A stretch of 64,000 nt of DNA from assembly GCA_022925895.1 (NCBI GenBank), contig JAKSYS010000152.1, positions 40,517-104,516 of the forward strand. The letters are read 5' to 3'. Positions 8,814-19,977 of the stretch are shown in pieces. The notes beneath the pieces were generated by a model. The model was not told the origin of the DNA. It worked only from the letters and a program-made list of their open reading frames with translations, and did no database searches. This DNA comes from Fragilaria crotonensis. Lineage: Eukaryota > Bacillariophyta > Fragilariophyceae > Fragilariales > Fragilariaceae. The position numbers and the translations under genes were made by a program. How positions within the stretch are numbered: position 1 is the stretch's first letter; the number at the start of each line of letters is the position of its first letter.

Positions 8814-11654
8814 ATGATGCTGAACCGACTCACTGCCATTGTGCTTATCATGTTCGCCTCTTTGTCCCAGGCGTTGGACTACGAGATTGACGGTGAATCC
8901 GAGTTGACACTTTTCCTTATTGATGTCAGTAGCGGAATTGAAGGTCTGGTGACTCTCCACAACGGTGACGCTGTCTCTGTTTCTGTGACAGGTGTTGACG
9001 GCGTAGGGATTGTTTGGTTGCCTCTGACGAACACTACCGCCACTACGAACTTGACCTGGAGCACCTTTTTAGATGGAGATCTTGTTGTCTCTGGTACCAT
9101 GGACCTCACTGACTACGGAAAATTGCTTCCTTCTTCGATCGACGTCGGAGAAGTTACATCTCCAGGCACTGGACGCCACACCATTATGGTCGAACTTGTT
9201 CTTGATGGAGTCACTACGACAGTTGAAGGAAGCTACGAATCATTTCCATCCGGGGTTTCGATGATCCCGCTTATTGTCATTCTTTTGCTTGCTGCAACCA
9301 CTCACCTTGTTGAGGTTTCCTTGATCTCTGGTGTCTTCGTCGGAGCTTGCATTGTTACAGGTAGCCTCAAAGAAGGTTTCTTTACCACTCTGGATACATA
9401 CCTTCTTGAAGCCGTTGCGAACGTTGATCATGCATATGTCTACCTCTTCACTTTCACTTTGTCAGGTCTAGTGGGAATGATGATGAAGTCTGGGGGGTTC
9501 GTTGGATTCACTCGTAGTATGTCCGTTTGGGCGACCTCCTCGCGTGCTGGACAAATGGTTGCTTACGTTTCTGGTTGTCTTATCTTTTTCGTGAGTCAAA
9601 ATCTGTCACTAGGCAGTGTTTTGGATCTCAGTCGCTAACACACTTCTACTCTACTGCCTAGGATGATTATGCCAACACGTGAGTGGCTTGTGGACGGCTC
9701 GAGTTGCCTAATTGCCTTTGAATGTTTCACCGACCAAGCGTTATCTTTCTAACTAAACTTCTCAACAGTCTTATTGTCGGCGAATCGATGAGACCGTTGA
9801 CAGATGTCTTAAGCATTTCGCGTGAAAAGTTGGCATTCCTCGTTGATGCTACATCGGCTCCTGTTGCTAGCATCACTCCCATCTCGTCGTGGATTGGTTT
9901 CGAAATCGGTCTTATTCAGACAGAACTTGACAAGATCGCTAAGGCACACGAAGGCGAAACAATCACTATTTCCCTCAACGGTCTCGCGGTCTTTCTTGAA
10001 AGTGTTAAATTCAGATACTGTGAGTTGCTGCTTTGTCCATGCTATGTTATTCAACATGGTAACTGACTTCCGATTGCCATTAAAGACCCCATCTTTTTGT
10101 TGTTATTTATTCCTACATTGATCATGTTCAAACGCGATTACGGTAAGTTTTCTTCTTATTTATCATGTCTGCACTTCTTGGCTCTTGTGACACAGTGCTG
10201 ACTGATGCATGGTGGGTTAGGTCCGATGCTTATTGCAGAGCGCAAAACACAGGTCTACAACCGAACGGATGGTGGTGATGGCCAGACTCATGGTTCGGGA
10301 CTAGGTGAAAAGCACAACCAGCCTGAACCTAATACGCCAGGGCGTATCTGGAACATGATCATCCCAATCTGCGTTTTGGTCATTTTGATCATTACCCTTC
10401 TTATCGAGACTGGCGAAGTGCCTGGAGTAGAGCAAACGCTGATCGACAAGTTGCAGAACTCGAACTCCTACGAAGCTCTCCTCTACGGCACTGCGGCTGC
10501 TGTCTTGCTCACATTGCTAATGTACCATTTTCAATTCAAGACAGATGGGGAGAATGTGCTTTGGCCGACTCCGAGCGTTCTCAAGGCGTACGTCACCGGG
10601 TGGTGCAAGAAAGAAAACCAAGATGATGCCGAGAGAGTGACACCACTCATGAATGTCTATGAGTCCGTTGATAGTTTCTTGTACGGTATGGGACACGTCT
10701 TCCCAGCAACGGTTGTGCTCACTCTTGCTTGGGCGAGCGGCTCCATTATGGGTGCAGTTGGAACAGATCGACTCTTCGCAGACTTTATCTCCGAAGGAGT
10801 GGCTCCAGGAGCATTGCCTACTCTATCATTTGTCATCTCCTTCATTATGGCGCTAGCGACGGGAACATCGTGGGGGACCATGGTAAGGCAAACACCTCTC
10901 AAATACGGAGTGAACATTCTGTTCTTCTAATCATTGTCTCTCCCAGGCAATCATGTTCCCTCTTTTGATGACTCCTACTTACAACGTCTCGGGTGGTAGT
11001 GATGTTATATTTTACTCCACTGTCGCGGGTATTCTCTCTGGCGCCGTTGCAGGTGATCATGTGTCTCCCATCTCCGACACCACTGTCTTGACGGCGTTGG
11101 CAACTGACTGCGACCTTCTCAAACATGTTTACACACAAGCTCCGTATGTTATGTGGATCATCATTTTTTGCATCCTTGTGGGGACGTTGCCTGTTGGGTA
11201 AGTTGAAAAAAGTATTTCACACCGAAAATGATCCTTCTCTAACAAGCGCGGTTTGCTCTACAGCTATGGGGCTTATCCTAACGGCGTTGCGTACCTTTTT
11301 GGTTACATTCTCATCCTTGGTTTTACTTTCTTGATTTGCCGCCCGATCATTGCGAAGAATGGAACGTTTGATTACCTAACCGAGCTTTTCCTTCGCTATC
11401 ATCCGGACCATGATCTTCATGAACTCAAGAGGGCCACCGCTGACGCTTACGAATCGGGCACCGGGATGGACGGCCCGTTTGATTTCCTTAAAAAGGCTAA
11501 AGCCACAGAGGGTGGAGCAGCGGTCAAGGACGAAGAACAGCCGTTGGCTGACAAGGAGGAGGACGCGGAAGTCGATGTAGAAGACGATGCGGAAGAACTC
11601 CTTGAAGATAAACTGCTTGTTGAGAACAAGTTGGATCAGAACGTGGAGTCGTAA
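8814..11654 (+). CDS. NhaC-family Na+/H+ antiporter, seven exons
   Basis: Predicted membrane exchanger of Na+ for H+ (Na+/H+ antiporter NhaC family, COG1757), 801 residues. Exons by GT-AG and phase: 8814-9590, 9662-9678, 9769-10019, 10086-10142, 10221-10882, 10947-11197, 11264-11654; all phases agree. The N terminus is a signal peptide (LTAIVLIMFASLSQA) followed by ~125 residues of beta-rich, Thr-rich extracellular sequence. After that come many hydrophobic segments. The hallmark DDYANTLIVG segment is split over exons 1-3; the 17-nt exon 2 encodes most of it. Later NhaC-like segments are ATGTSWGTM and GDHVSPISDTTVL. The C terminus is a long acidic cytosolic tail (DAEVDVEDDAEE). The ATG at 8814 is chosen because it gives the signal peptide. 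A role in salt or pH balance is inferred from the family; the ion is not proven. Confidence 0.9.
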
Positions 11655-11835
11655 ATGTCCATATCAGTTATGTGGCTTAAGTGTTTTCAGTAGTGATGCG
11701 TTGCAATTGCTCTGCACTTGAAACTAGGTTCCGGTCATAGCGCAACCTCCTGAAAAGGATGATTTTCTATGCGCTGTATCGATTTATGCTCTTGAACATG
11801 ACGATGCATAATGGTTTACTTTACATGGTACAGAC

Positions 11836-14800
11836 CTAGATCACGTCACCGTCCTCTACATCGTCAGGTACCCAGGGTTCGATTTCGGGAATAAAGTGCT
11901 CACCGGTGGAAACGAAAGTTGGCTCCTGTTTGTTCGTTTTATGACAGATGGGACATGATGAAGATATGCACTGATGGACGTTGCACAACGACTGGACGAG
12001 CTGTCCTCCACCAAGTCCATGGCCTTGAACAGCGATGTAACCTGCCCAAAAACCAGAACAGTAGTTGTCGATTGCGGTTTGACTCGAATAGCCCAAGCCA
12101 AGGCCTCTGACTTCGAGCTCCGGCCTACTCAACCCCGCAGCCTTCACTTTCTGTTCAAGCTCGTCGTATGCGTTGCCGTCTATCCATTGTGACAGCCCAA
12201 AAGCAAATCCATCCTCATATCCTTGATTGTAGGCGTCTGACCCTTCATTTGTCGACTCTCGACCGTATCCTCCAGCGCGGAGGCGAGCCTCAACTCGATC
12301 CTTGGCGGTCCGGTTTCCCTCGGAAAACCCAACGCAGAACCAAGTGATATCTTCCGGTTTAGCGATCGCCATAGCTCGGGCGATTTCCTCCTTTTCTTCA
12401 GCTGAATTTTCAACAGAAGTGCCTTGGCTTTGAGATTGGGGCTCATCAAATCCTACTGCGCCAACTACGTAGCCGAATTGATAACCTCGTCCGTACTCAG
12501 TAGCATTCCTCGTGGCAGCAGCACTTGCACTTCCGGCACCAACTGTGCCCCATCGTTTGGTTTTGCGTGCATTCCAGCCAGCACGGAAACCAGAAGAGTA
12601 TCCATTGATTGCCTCAATGTCAGTGAACCCCAAGGCTCTTGCATTCTCGATCAACCCAGCCGCGTCAACATCGGAAGTGTCACTTTCGTTCCGTCCGACG
12701 TAGAGGAGTGTCCGTCCAGAAAACCTCGTTCAAACGCAAGTAATGCTCCAAGAGCGAATCGTCGAGCCTCTCCAGCATGGTAGCCGAGCCGATGACCCCG
12801 ACAGAAAGTATGGTTAGAATCTTTATCGTCAAATCCCAGTTTACGACCTTTGTCCTTTAACTTCCCGTCGGCAAGAGTACCCCCCTGCTCGACGCTTAAT
12901 CCATCGAGGAATCCTCCGTGGTATCCCGTGCCGAATGCCGTCGGCAGAGCCCTTCCGTAAGTTGTCGAAACAGACGTGTCATCTGCGCCACTGCTGGTAC
13001 CAATAGATGTGACAAAGCCAGCGCGACAACCAATAAAGTACCCTTCGACTTCGGTAGGTTCAATGCAGCCGAGAGCACGTGCTCTTTTCACCGACTCAGC
13101 AGGGGTAGGCTCGGTTGCGGCGTTTGCCCCCATGTCGTACCCGTCCTTGAAGCCTCTTGAAGCGGCATTGGAAGCAACGGTGGCGTCCCGTTTCGCTTCT
13201 CCAGCGTTGAGGCCGGCACGATACCCAGAGCAAAACGCATCTTTAATTTCATTATCGACGTATCCCTCAGTGCTGGCCTTCTCTTTGAGCACTGCATCGC
13301 TGTGCTCAGAATCTAACTCCTTACAGGCACCATTGATAATTCCGTCGTGGTATCCTTTGCCGAAGGCATTTGCCACATCTGCAACACGATCCGCGCGAAT
13401 GGTTCGAACTTTTGCAGCCATAAATCCGGAACGATATCCCACACAAAAGCCTGCAACATCTTCTTGGTTGATGTAACCCAGCGCACTCGACTTCTTCAGA
13501 AGTTCACGAGGAGAGAGGTCTGTATGATTTCGTACACCACTAGCACCAGCGCCGTACCCGTCAAGATAACCTCTCGAAGCAGCATTTGAAGCGGCCGTTG
13601 CAGCTCGTTTAGCCTCTCCGGAAGCAAATCCTGCATCGTACCCAGCAAAATACGCTGCAACATCACCAGTATCCGCAAGTCCGAGAGACCTCGCTTTCCC
13701 TTCCAATTCCGCATCGGAAAGACGGGCAGCTCCTTTTCTGCTTGTCGCATCAAAGAAACCATCATGATAAGCACTTCCGTACGCGATTGCAGTCTCATAG
13801 GGTTTAGTTGCGCCGCCTGTCTTATTTTTGCCAACAACGAACCCGGGACCGTAACCAGCGCAATATGCATCGATATCATCCTTATCTTTGTATCCCAGGG
13901 AGATTGCATTTTTCAACAGGACACGAGGAGGAAGCGATTTCGCGTTGCGCTTTCCTTTGGCTGCGGAACTGTACCCATCGTCAAAACCTCTGCCTGCAGC
14001 ACCGGCAGCATACCCACCAAAATATCCACCGCAAAAGGAATCAAGCTCGCCTTTCTGTTCACATCCAGCTTCGCGAGCTCGTTGAACCACCTCGATAGGG
14101 GATAGCTTGGTCGCCGGTTTTCCATCTCTGGTATCGATAAAGCTTGCGCCGATGCCGAGGTCGTACCCTTTCTCGTACATATCGCCATGATCACCGTCGA
14201 AACCAGTTATCGAAGACGCAACAAAGCCCCACCAGTCCCGAGGCCTCCTACGACTAGGGCTGATCCAGGTTTTTCATCGTTAAAGGACTCTAGTCCTTCT
14301 TCGTTAATGCCACATTCCAGGTTGCTGACTTCCCGTGAATGGACGTCCTCTTCATTTGACCTTCGACGTCGTTTGAAAATAAGGAAAGCCAGGAGAAGAA
14401 TCACTGCGACAACAGCGAGATTCGCTGCGACAACTGCCACAGGAAATCCTCCAGCGGCGGCATTCATGGACACAGCGGAAGCAGGAACTCCGCCCTTATC
14501 CTCTGACGGTGAGCAGTCTGTGCCACCATCGCCATCAAGAAATTCAATCTCGTCAATTCCAGACCCAATCTTACCCATAGTCTCGCGAATCACATCGAAA
14601 GTGCGACACTGGAGCATTGCCTTGTCAGCGTTTTCTTCATCACTAAGGTAAACCGTCATGCCACCTGTAACGTTACTACAGCTTTCGCCACAAGTATTTG
14701 TTCCACGATCTTTTGGCAAGGCAGAGATTCCCACCACACTACCCAACCGGCGGCCACTCTTATCGCCACAAGGAACCAGATCTGCAGCAACAGCATCTCG

Positions 14801-15362
14801 AGTCAAGCCTTCTATTTGATAGAGCACCTCATCTAAGCTTGTCTCGTTTGTGATCTGGACTGTGTACGAATACGATATCTCGACTTCAATCTTTTCTTTT
14901 GGCATTTCACTGCAAGAAAAAATCGAGTACAAGTCGTTCGTCGGTGGCGAGGTCGGGAGAGTTGGAGCGATAGTTGAGGATAGTGGGGAGACAGTAGGTT
15001 TGGCAATTGGTTTCGAGGTTGGTGGTGCGACTTCGCCACCTCCGATATTGTCGGTTTGGTCGCCGTTTCCATCATCATCACTACCGCCACCGTCTTCACT
15101 TTTACCATCATCATCAGTACCAGCACCCTTGCCACTCGTGTTGTCATCATGATCACCACTGTTGCCGTCACTGTCATCATCGTCCTTACCATTGCCCTTG
15201 CCACTTTCATCGTCATCATTGTCACACCCTCCATCGTCGTCACCACCGCCTTTGCCACTCTCATCGTCATCATTGTCACCGCCTCCATCGTCGGTAGAGT
15301 CGCCATTGCCACTCTCATCGTCATCATCGTCACTACCGCTGTCGTCGTCGTCGTCGTCGTCG

Positions 15363-15431
<69 letters not shown>

Positions 15432-16079
15432 CCGCTTCCATCGTCGTCGTCGTCGTCGTCGTCCCCAACGGTAGTGCTGTCATCATTTTCATCGCCACAG
15501 TGGCACTCGCAGAAACAATGGCCACTGGAGCAGTCACAGGAGCAACAGTCGCGGTCTGGTCCACTTATTACAGTCTTGACCCAGTGATCTCCCTTCTTTC
15601 CAGCCTTGCTTTCTTTTTTACCTCCCTTCTTTCCGGAGTTCCCGTATCCCTCTCCCCACTTCTTTCCTCCCTTCTTCCCACTCTCCGTGAGCCGCCTATG
15701 CGACGAACAGAATCAAGCATGCACAGCTTTTGTGAGTGCGAAGGAATGAAACGGCGCAATAATGACCAACCACCAGGCATGCGAGAGGATGTTCTGGTCG
15801 TACCATTCAACGCACGAACGATGAAAGGGCATCACGAAAGATGCCCAAGATACATCAACATTCAGGACGCGCCGAAACTCACCTTGTTTCTGTCCACGAG
15901 TCTGAATTCCCTGTCGCAGGAATGAAGTTTTGTTGTGCTATGATGCTTTGGCCTCTCAAGGCTGGGCTAACTCCACCGTCAAAGTTTTGTGGAAAGCTTA
16001 TGCCTCTGGGTACTGTGTGTTTGGCAAGTGAAGGGAGAGCAGCTGAAAGGCACAGTGCTAGTAGTATCAACATTCTCAT
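11836..16079 (-). CDS. Secreted or transmembrane repeat protein, unknown function
   Basis: Not a family I recognise. Exon 1 is 16079-15883 and starts with a signal peptide (MRMLILLALCLSAALPSLA). A GT-AG intron (15882-15696) leads in phase into exon 2 from 15695. Exon 2 encodes: Gly/Lys-rich GKKGGKK repeats; an eight-Cys cluster (DCCSCDCSSGHCFCECHC); a long Asp/Gly/Ser tract including 30 consecutive Asp; a Pro/Thr stalk; a ~150-residue Cys-containing ectodomain; a transmembrane helix near 14400 (VVAVILLLAFLIF) followed by KRRRRS. The frame then stops at 14207 and continues in the -1 frame as 14180-12651, then again in the -1 frame as 12654-11836. The last two frames carry the same alternating ~70-residue repeats, so they belong together. 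I see no canonical intron that fixes either shift. Either the gene is frameshifted or recoded, or the sequence has two indels. Confidence 0.65.
12651..14180 (-). repeat. Alternating two-type protein repeats of about 65-75 residues
   Basis: The encoded protein is built from repeats that start G(F/Y)xDGY (type A) or YHDGF/YHDGI (type B). Each then has a leucine- and alanine-rich helix ending ARxLG(Y/F), an acidic turn, and (F/Y)CxGYxxGF. Types alternate A-B-A-B across 14180-12651 and go on, more diverged, in the next frame to about 11950. A block rich in KRxATxASNAASR precedes two of the type A repeats. The Gly-x3-Gly spacing hints at packed helices or glycine-zipper contacts. Confidence 0.8.
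15341..15430 (-). repeat. GAY microsatellite encoding 30 Asp in a row
   Basis: Read on the minus strand in the frame of the protein at 11836-16079, all 30 codons are GAC or GAT. The tract lies inside a longer Asp/Gly/Ser-rich region (about 15062-15495) with imprecise DDDESGKG repeats. The other frames give Met/Thr-, Ser- or Val/Ile-rich open frames that are artefacts. Confidence 0.9.
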
Positions 16080-16674
16080 TTGGATTTCTCTTGGAACTCG
16101 CCTGCTCTGTTGGACGTCAAGCTTGGATCGACTCTTTTCCTCGGAGGATGCCAGTCTCGGACCGGTTTTCTAAATTCGTGAGGTGATTGAATTGAACGCA
16201 CGCCCCTTGTTATGAATTGAGCGTGAGAGAAGAGACTGCAAGAGATAGTACGAGTAGTGCTAATTGCTGATGAACGCTGTTCGATAGAGTTTGTTGCAAC
16301 GATCTACGCCTATGTTGACAAATTTGTGAGTAGACTGTATCATAGATGTGCTGCAAAACCTTACAGGATTGGAAACAGGATCCAGTTGCCGGAATTACAT
16401 GCAGATTTCGGCTAAGGAATCTTGCACGTAACCGTTCCTTGCGTTACATAGAGCATATTTCGTTTCAAGCTTATTAATCCTCGTTGCTCTTTGTATGCAT
16501 ATATAGAGTACTTGTACTACGAGAGTAACTACTAGTAGGAAATATAATAACGGAGGATGTCACCGTGGGGACCGGTACAGAATGTACGCACGCGACAATC
16601 TACTCCAAGACTTCTGAAGTCTCATGTGTTGCGCTATGTTAGTGCCCAACACGACAGAAACTATCACATCTTCA
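16080..16674. other. Intergenic, upstream of the repeat-protein gene
   Basis: No credible gene. A small open frame around 15989-16186 is the antisense of exon 1 of the repeat protein. The promoter of that minus-strand gene should lie here but no element can be named. Confidence 0.5.
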
Positions 16675-17337
16675 CAAATTGGACCACAACTTAATCAATT
16701 CTTGTCTGTTTCAAGAATTTCAAATTGATTCCATGCAAGAATAACATTTTAAAACTTTCTGTATACTCAGATTGTTTGCATGGTGGTGGCTTCAAATTAA
16801 AATGTTCCTTTTGCACCATCACAACAGGGCATTTGGACTCTTTTTTGCCACATCGGACCGTAACTCGATCAAGTCTGTTTTGAGATTTCCAAGTTGATCC
16901 AAGTCCAAAACATCATGCTCCAATTGACGGTCAACTCAGATTGTTTGCGAGTTGGTGGCTTAAAATTCCATTTTCTCTCGCATCATCACAATTTGGCATT
17001 CGGATGCTATATCTCTGGCACATATCAGACCACAACTCAATCAGTTCTTGTCTGTTACAAGAATTTTGAGTTGATCCAAGTCCACAAAAGCACGCTCCAA
17101 CTGACGGTCAACTCAGATTGTTTGCAAGTTGGTGGCTTGAAATTCCATTTTCCTCTCGCATCTTCACAATTTGGCATTCGGACGCTGTGTCTCTGCCACG
17201 TATCAGACAATTACTCGATCAATTCTCGTCTGTTTTGAGAATTTTGAGTTAATCCAAGTCCACAAAAGCATGCTCCAACTGACGGTCAACCCAGATTGCT
17301 CGCAGGTTTTGGTTTGCGGCTTAAAATTCCATTTTCC
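16675..17337. repeat. Satellite-like tandem repeat, four units of about 170-180 bp
   Basis: A segment with the order 'ctygtctgtt... gagttgatccaagtcca... ctgacggtcaactcagattg... ggtggcttaaaattccatttt... cacaatttggcattcgga' recurs. The TCTGTT landmark is at about 16705, 16873, 17050 and 17228, i.e. a period of 168-178 bp. The first unit is the most diverged and the last is truncated. No protein is encoded convincingly. Confidence 0.85.
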
Positions 17338-17785
17338 TGAAACAATGATTTTGAATACCTCTTGCATCATCCATTTGTCAGCAGTACACCAAATACGCAA
17401 AATGCCGCAAATGTAAGGAAATGGCATCTGGAGGTAGTTTTCCAGATGCGGTGGCAACTCAGGTATCAAGCAGTGTTGCTAAGCTTCAAAACCAAAACCG
17501 ACGAGGAACTTGTTTCCATAGATTCAACATTTATGATCCTCGGGTGTCGAATGTTATTCTTTCCACCACTGCTGCAGGTGACATCCGGGATACCACCGAG
17601 AGTGTCTTTCAAGTAATGTTCTACTAAAGGCACACCAAGTAACAACTCGGTACCATTTTTGAGTACCCACAGTGTTACCAAAACATCTAAAATACCATTC
17701 AAGCACTGAGTAGGAATTCCTCTTTAGAATACTGCTGTCTTCCGAGGGGTATTTAATATTTATGTAGAGTGTCTTGTTGCACTTA

Positions 17786-17801
17786 GGCCATTCCTTATAG
17801 T
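17786..17801 (+). repeat. Left terminal inverted repeat of the Harbinger element
   Basis: GGCCATTCCTTATAGT, preceded by TTA. It matches the reverse complement of 22038-22053 exactly. Confidence 0.93.
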
Positions 17802-17809
17802 CAAACAAC

Positions 17810-17889
17810 CGACGAAAACGAAAACGTACGACGTTTTCGTCGGGTCGTTTTCGTCGCTACACGGCCTTATAGTCCATCGAAAACGAAAA
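17810..17889. repeat. Left subterminal CGTTTTCGTCG block
   Basis: CGACGAAAACG and CGTTTTCGTCG-type words alternate in both orientations and include acggccttatag, which returns in the right block as a variant (ataaggccgt). This is a likely transposase or ORF1 binding region, by analogy with subterminal motifs of other DNA transposons. Confidence 0.7.
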
Positions 17890-17917
17890 TGGCAATCGAA
17901 GTAGTCAACGGGCGCAG

Positions 17918-17953
17918 CCAGGAGAATTTCAATGGCCAGGAGAATTTCAATGG
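17918..17953 (+). repeat. Perfect 18-bp tandem duplication
   Basis: ccaggagaatttcaatgg occurs twice back to back (17918-17935 and 17936-17953) inside the left part of the Harbinger element. Confidence 0.9.
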
Positions 17954-18490
17954 TCACAGCTCGCGGACTCCAGAAATAGCACATCGACAGACAAAGGTCG
18001 ACAAGATCTTGACGCCGATCTCATGTGAATCAACGTTCGTCACAGAAATAAATACTACTCTCATCAACTTGAGCCACATGCGAAACAACCACAAGAAGGT
18101 CGTGTACTTCATCATCATCCTTTGAACGTGCATAACCACGCTGAAAACGCTGCGACTGCATAACAAGATTCGGGAGATCATGGATTCTATTAAATTTGTC
18201 GGTGGAGCAACACTCCAAAAGGAATTACAAGGATTTGCTGGCTTTATAGCCTATCAAGAGTGCTTCCGAAAGGGGAACTAGTCCACAAAAGGTACCATTG
18301 AGAAAAGTATGGGAGAGCAATTCTTCGGGAATCCAGCAGACCCGGATTCAATTGGATTAGGTGAACAACTGATTTACGGAAACGGTGTTTTTCTGGTCTC
18401 TACACCAAGGAGAGTATCGAGAATGTCACAACAAGTAGAGACGACACTGCTTCTCAACCCAGCACAAATCAGAGTCGCAACCAAGTATCA

Positions 18491-19882
18491 TTGGTTTTGA
18501 AGCCATCATTGCATTGCCTCAGCCATGAAAAGAGGGTTATTGTTGGGGGGCAATCAAGCACAGGTATCACCCTGTCGCTCATTCTTGCAAATGGTCTTAA
18601 AAACCGTGCACCCCTACTATCTAACAGAACGTTACTCTGTCGTGCGCAGGAGCACGTTAAGAACGGCAAGAAAGCTCTTTCAATTGTCATGCATGCAGAG
18701 AGTCCGCAAAGGGATCACGTTTCCACTGGGAATCTTCCATCAGGCATGACCCTTGATGATTATTATCTATTTGTTCGTGAAGGAATGTACGAATTGCTGC
18801 ATCCAGCAGCAGTGACTTGTGCTGGACCATCAAGTGAAGGGCCGCAGGTAGAGGAGGCAAACGACACTAGTAGGGAATCTGTATTATCTGTTGTTGTCAT
18901 GCCTGACTCGTGGATTTTTACAGGATTCATTATATTTGCCTTACTCGGACCAATTGTCCCCTCTAATATGATTCCATACAGATCAGAGCTGCTGATGACG
19001 GCTCCTCCCGACAATCTTCGGGAGAATAGGACAATGGAGAGTGCTGATAATGCAAGTGGCACTTCAAGTACCGCAGCATCTATGACTGGTGCTGCAGGTC
19101 GAACTGCAGCACGAAAGAGAGCTGCACTTGAAACCGCTGCTGCCCGTCAACGCAAGCACGGAACATCCGAGGAAGCATCTTCAGGTGAGGGGACGACACA
19201 ATTGCAATTGACATTGAACCAAAAAATTTCTTTGGCTGGAATTGCTCAGTCAAAGGTGATGATAGAGCATCGCGAGCAATCGCAAATCAGTGATCGCATT
19301 ATTGCAATGAATAAGAAAAGGGTCGCAGGCCAGAAGCTTCTCATCAACGAGCACAAATTCCTAATCAGCCACCTTCCCAATGATGACCCTCAACGTCTTT
19401 TGTATATGCAAGAGCTAAGAATCATGAACCAAGCCTTGGCTGAAGCAATCAACACGTTGACTACCTCCGAGCAAGACATAATCGATCAAGCTATGTTCGA
19501 TTCGGAGACGAGGAAGTCGAAAGCTTCGGAATTCGTTGATCTCACGATTGCCGCAGCCCTTGACTACAGTTCATCTGCACCATCTAGCAGTCAAGGATTG
19601 GTGTCTACGTTGCCTTGTCATACTCCAATAGCAGCAAGTCGCCACATTGATGGCGGCAGTGCTGGCAGTGTCCCTCTCCATGGTGCTGGTTCTGATGACT
19701 CCTGCTACATGACGCCAGCATCATCAGTATTCGTTCCTTTAGCACAAAGCAACAATCGAGCGTTTTCAAGTCTATCGCCCTTCGATGAGACTATGACGGA
19801 GTGTACAAGGACTGATTCGGGTCAAAATGATGATGACGAGAACAATGATGGCACTTCTCGTCCTACTAGTACTACTGGATAA
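18491..19882 (+). CDS. Harbinger ORF1-like protein
   Basis: An open frame of 463 codons inside the Harbinger element, opposite in direction to the transposase. The frame begins with TTG. The first ATG is at 18689 (MHAESPQRDH), and earlier exons may exist between 18180 and 18490. Residues of the middle part form a long charged coiled coil (EHREQSQISDRIIAMNKKR...) and the C-terminal third is Ser/Thr/Asp-rich. A hydrophobic stretch encoded at about 18900-18980 (WIFTGFIIFALLGPIV) may be an unspliced intron, since it begins GTGGAT and ends CATACAG. In known Harbingers this second protein has a Myb/SANT-like domain and brings the transposase to DNA; I do not see a clear Myb domain here, so the assignment rests on position. 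Confidence 0.55.
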   Translation: MVLKPSLHCLSHEKRVIVGGQSSTGITLSLILANGLKNRAPLLSNRTLLCRAQEHVKNGKKALSIVMHAESPQRDHVSTGNLPSGMTLDDYYLFVREGMYELLHPAAVTCAGPSSEGPQVEEANDTSRESVLSVVVMPDSWIFTGFIIFALLGPIVPSNMIPYRSELLMTAPPDNLRENRTMESADNASGTSSTAASMTGAAGRTAARKRAALETAAARQRKHGTSEEASSGEGTTQLQLTLNQKISLAGIAQSKVMIEHREQSQISDRIIAMNKKRVAGQKLLINEHKFLISHLPNDDPQRLLYMQELRIMNQALAEAINTLTTSEQDIIDQAMFDSETRKSKASEFVDLTIAAALDYSSSAPSSSQGLVSTLPCHTPIAASRHIDGGSAGSVPLHGAGSDDSCYMTPASSVFVPLAQSNNRAFSSLSPFDETMTECTRTDSGQNDDDENNDGTSRPTSTTG

Positions 19883-19977
19883 GAGACTAGACTACATACT
19901 AGTATTTGCAATCACTTGCATCATATTACACTGGTTCAAATAGTACTTCGTGCTACTAGGTGTGATTAGGTACGCCA

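Noticed and set aside
14190-14340. Intron to repair the first frame change in the repeat protein
   Set aside because: No GT-AG pair of 40 nt or more with length 2 modulo 3 was found in the overlap region.
14833-15925. Met/Thr-rich, Ser-rich and Val/Ile-rich open frames over the trinucleotide tract
   Set aside because: They are other-frame readings of the GAY microsatellite. The Asp frame links in phase to the signal-peptide exon and to the ectodomain.
18180-18490. Extra 5' exons for the Harbinger ORF1 (MDSIKFVGG, MGEQFFGNPAD)
   Set aside because: Short frames with stops between them; no convincing splice pair could be fixed by eye, so they were not added to the gene.
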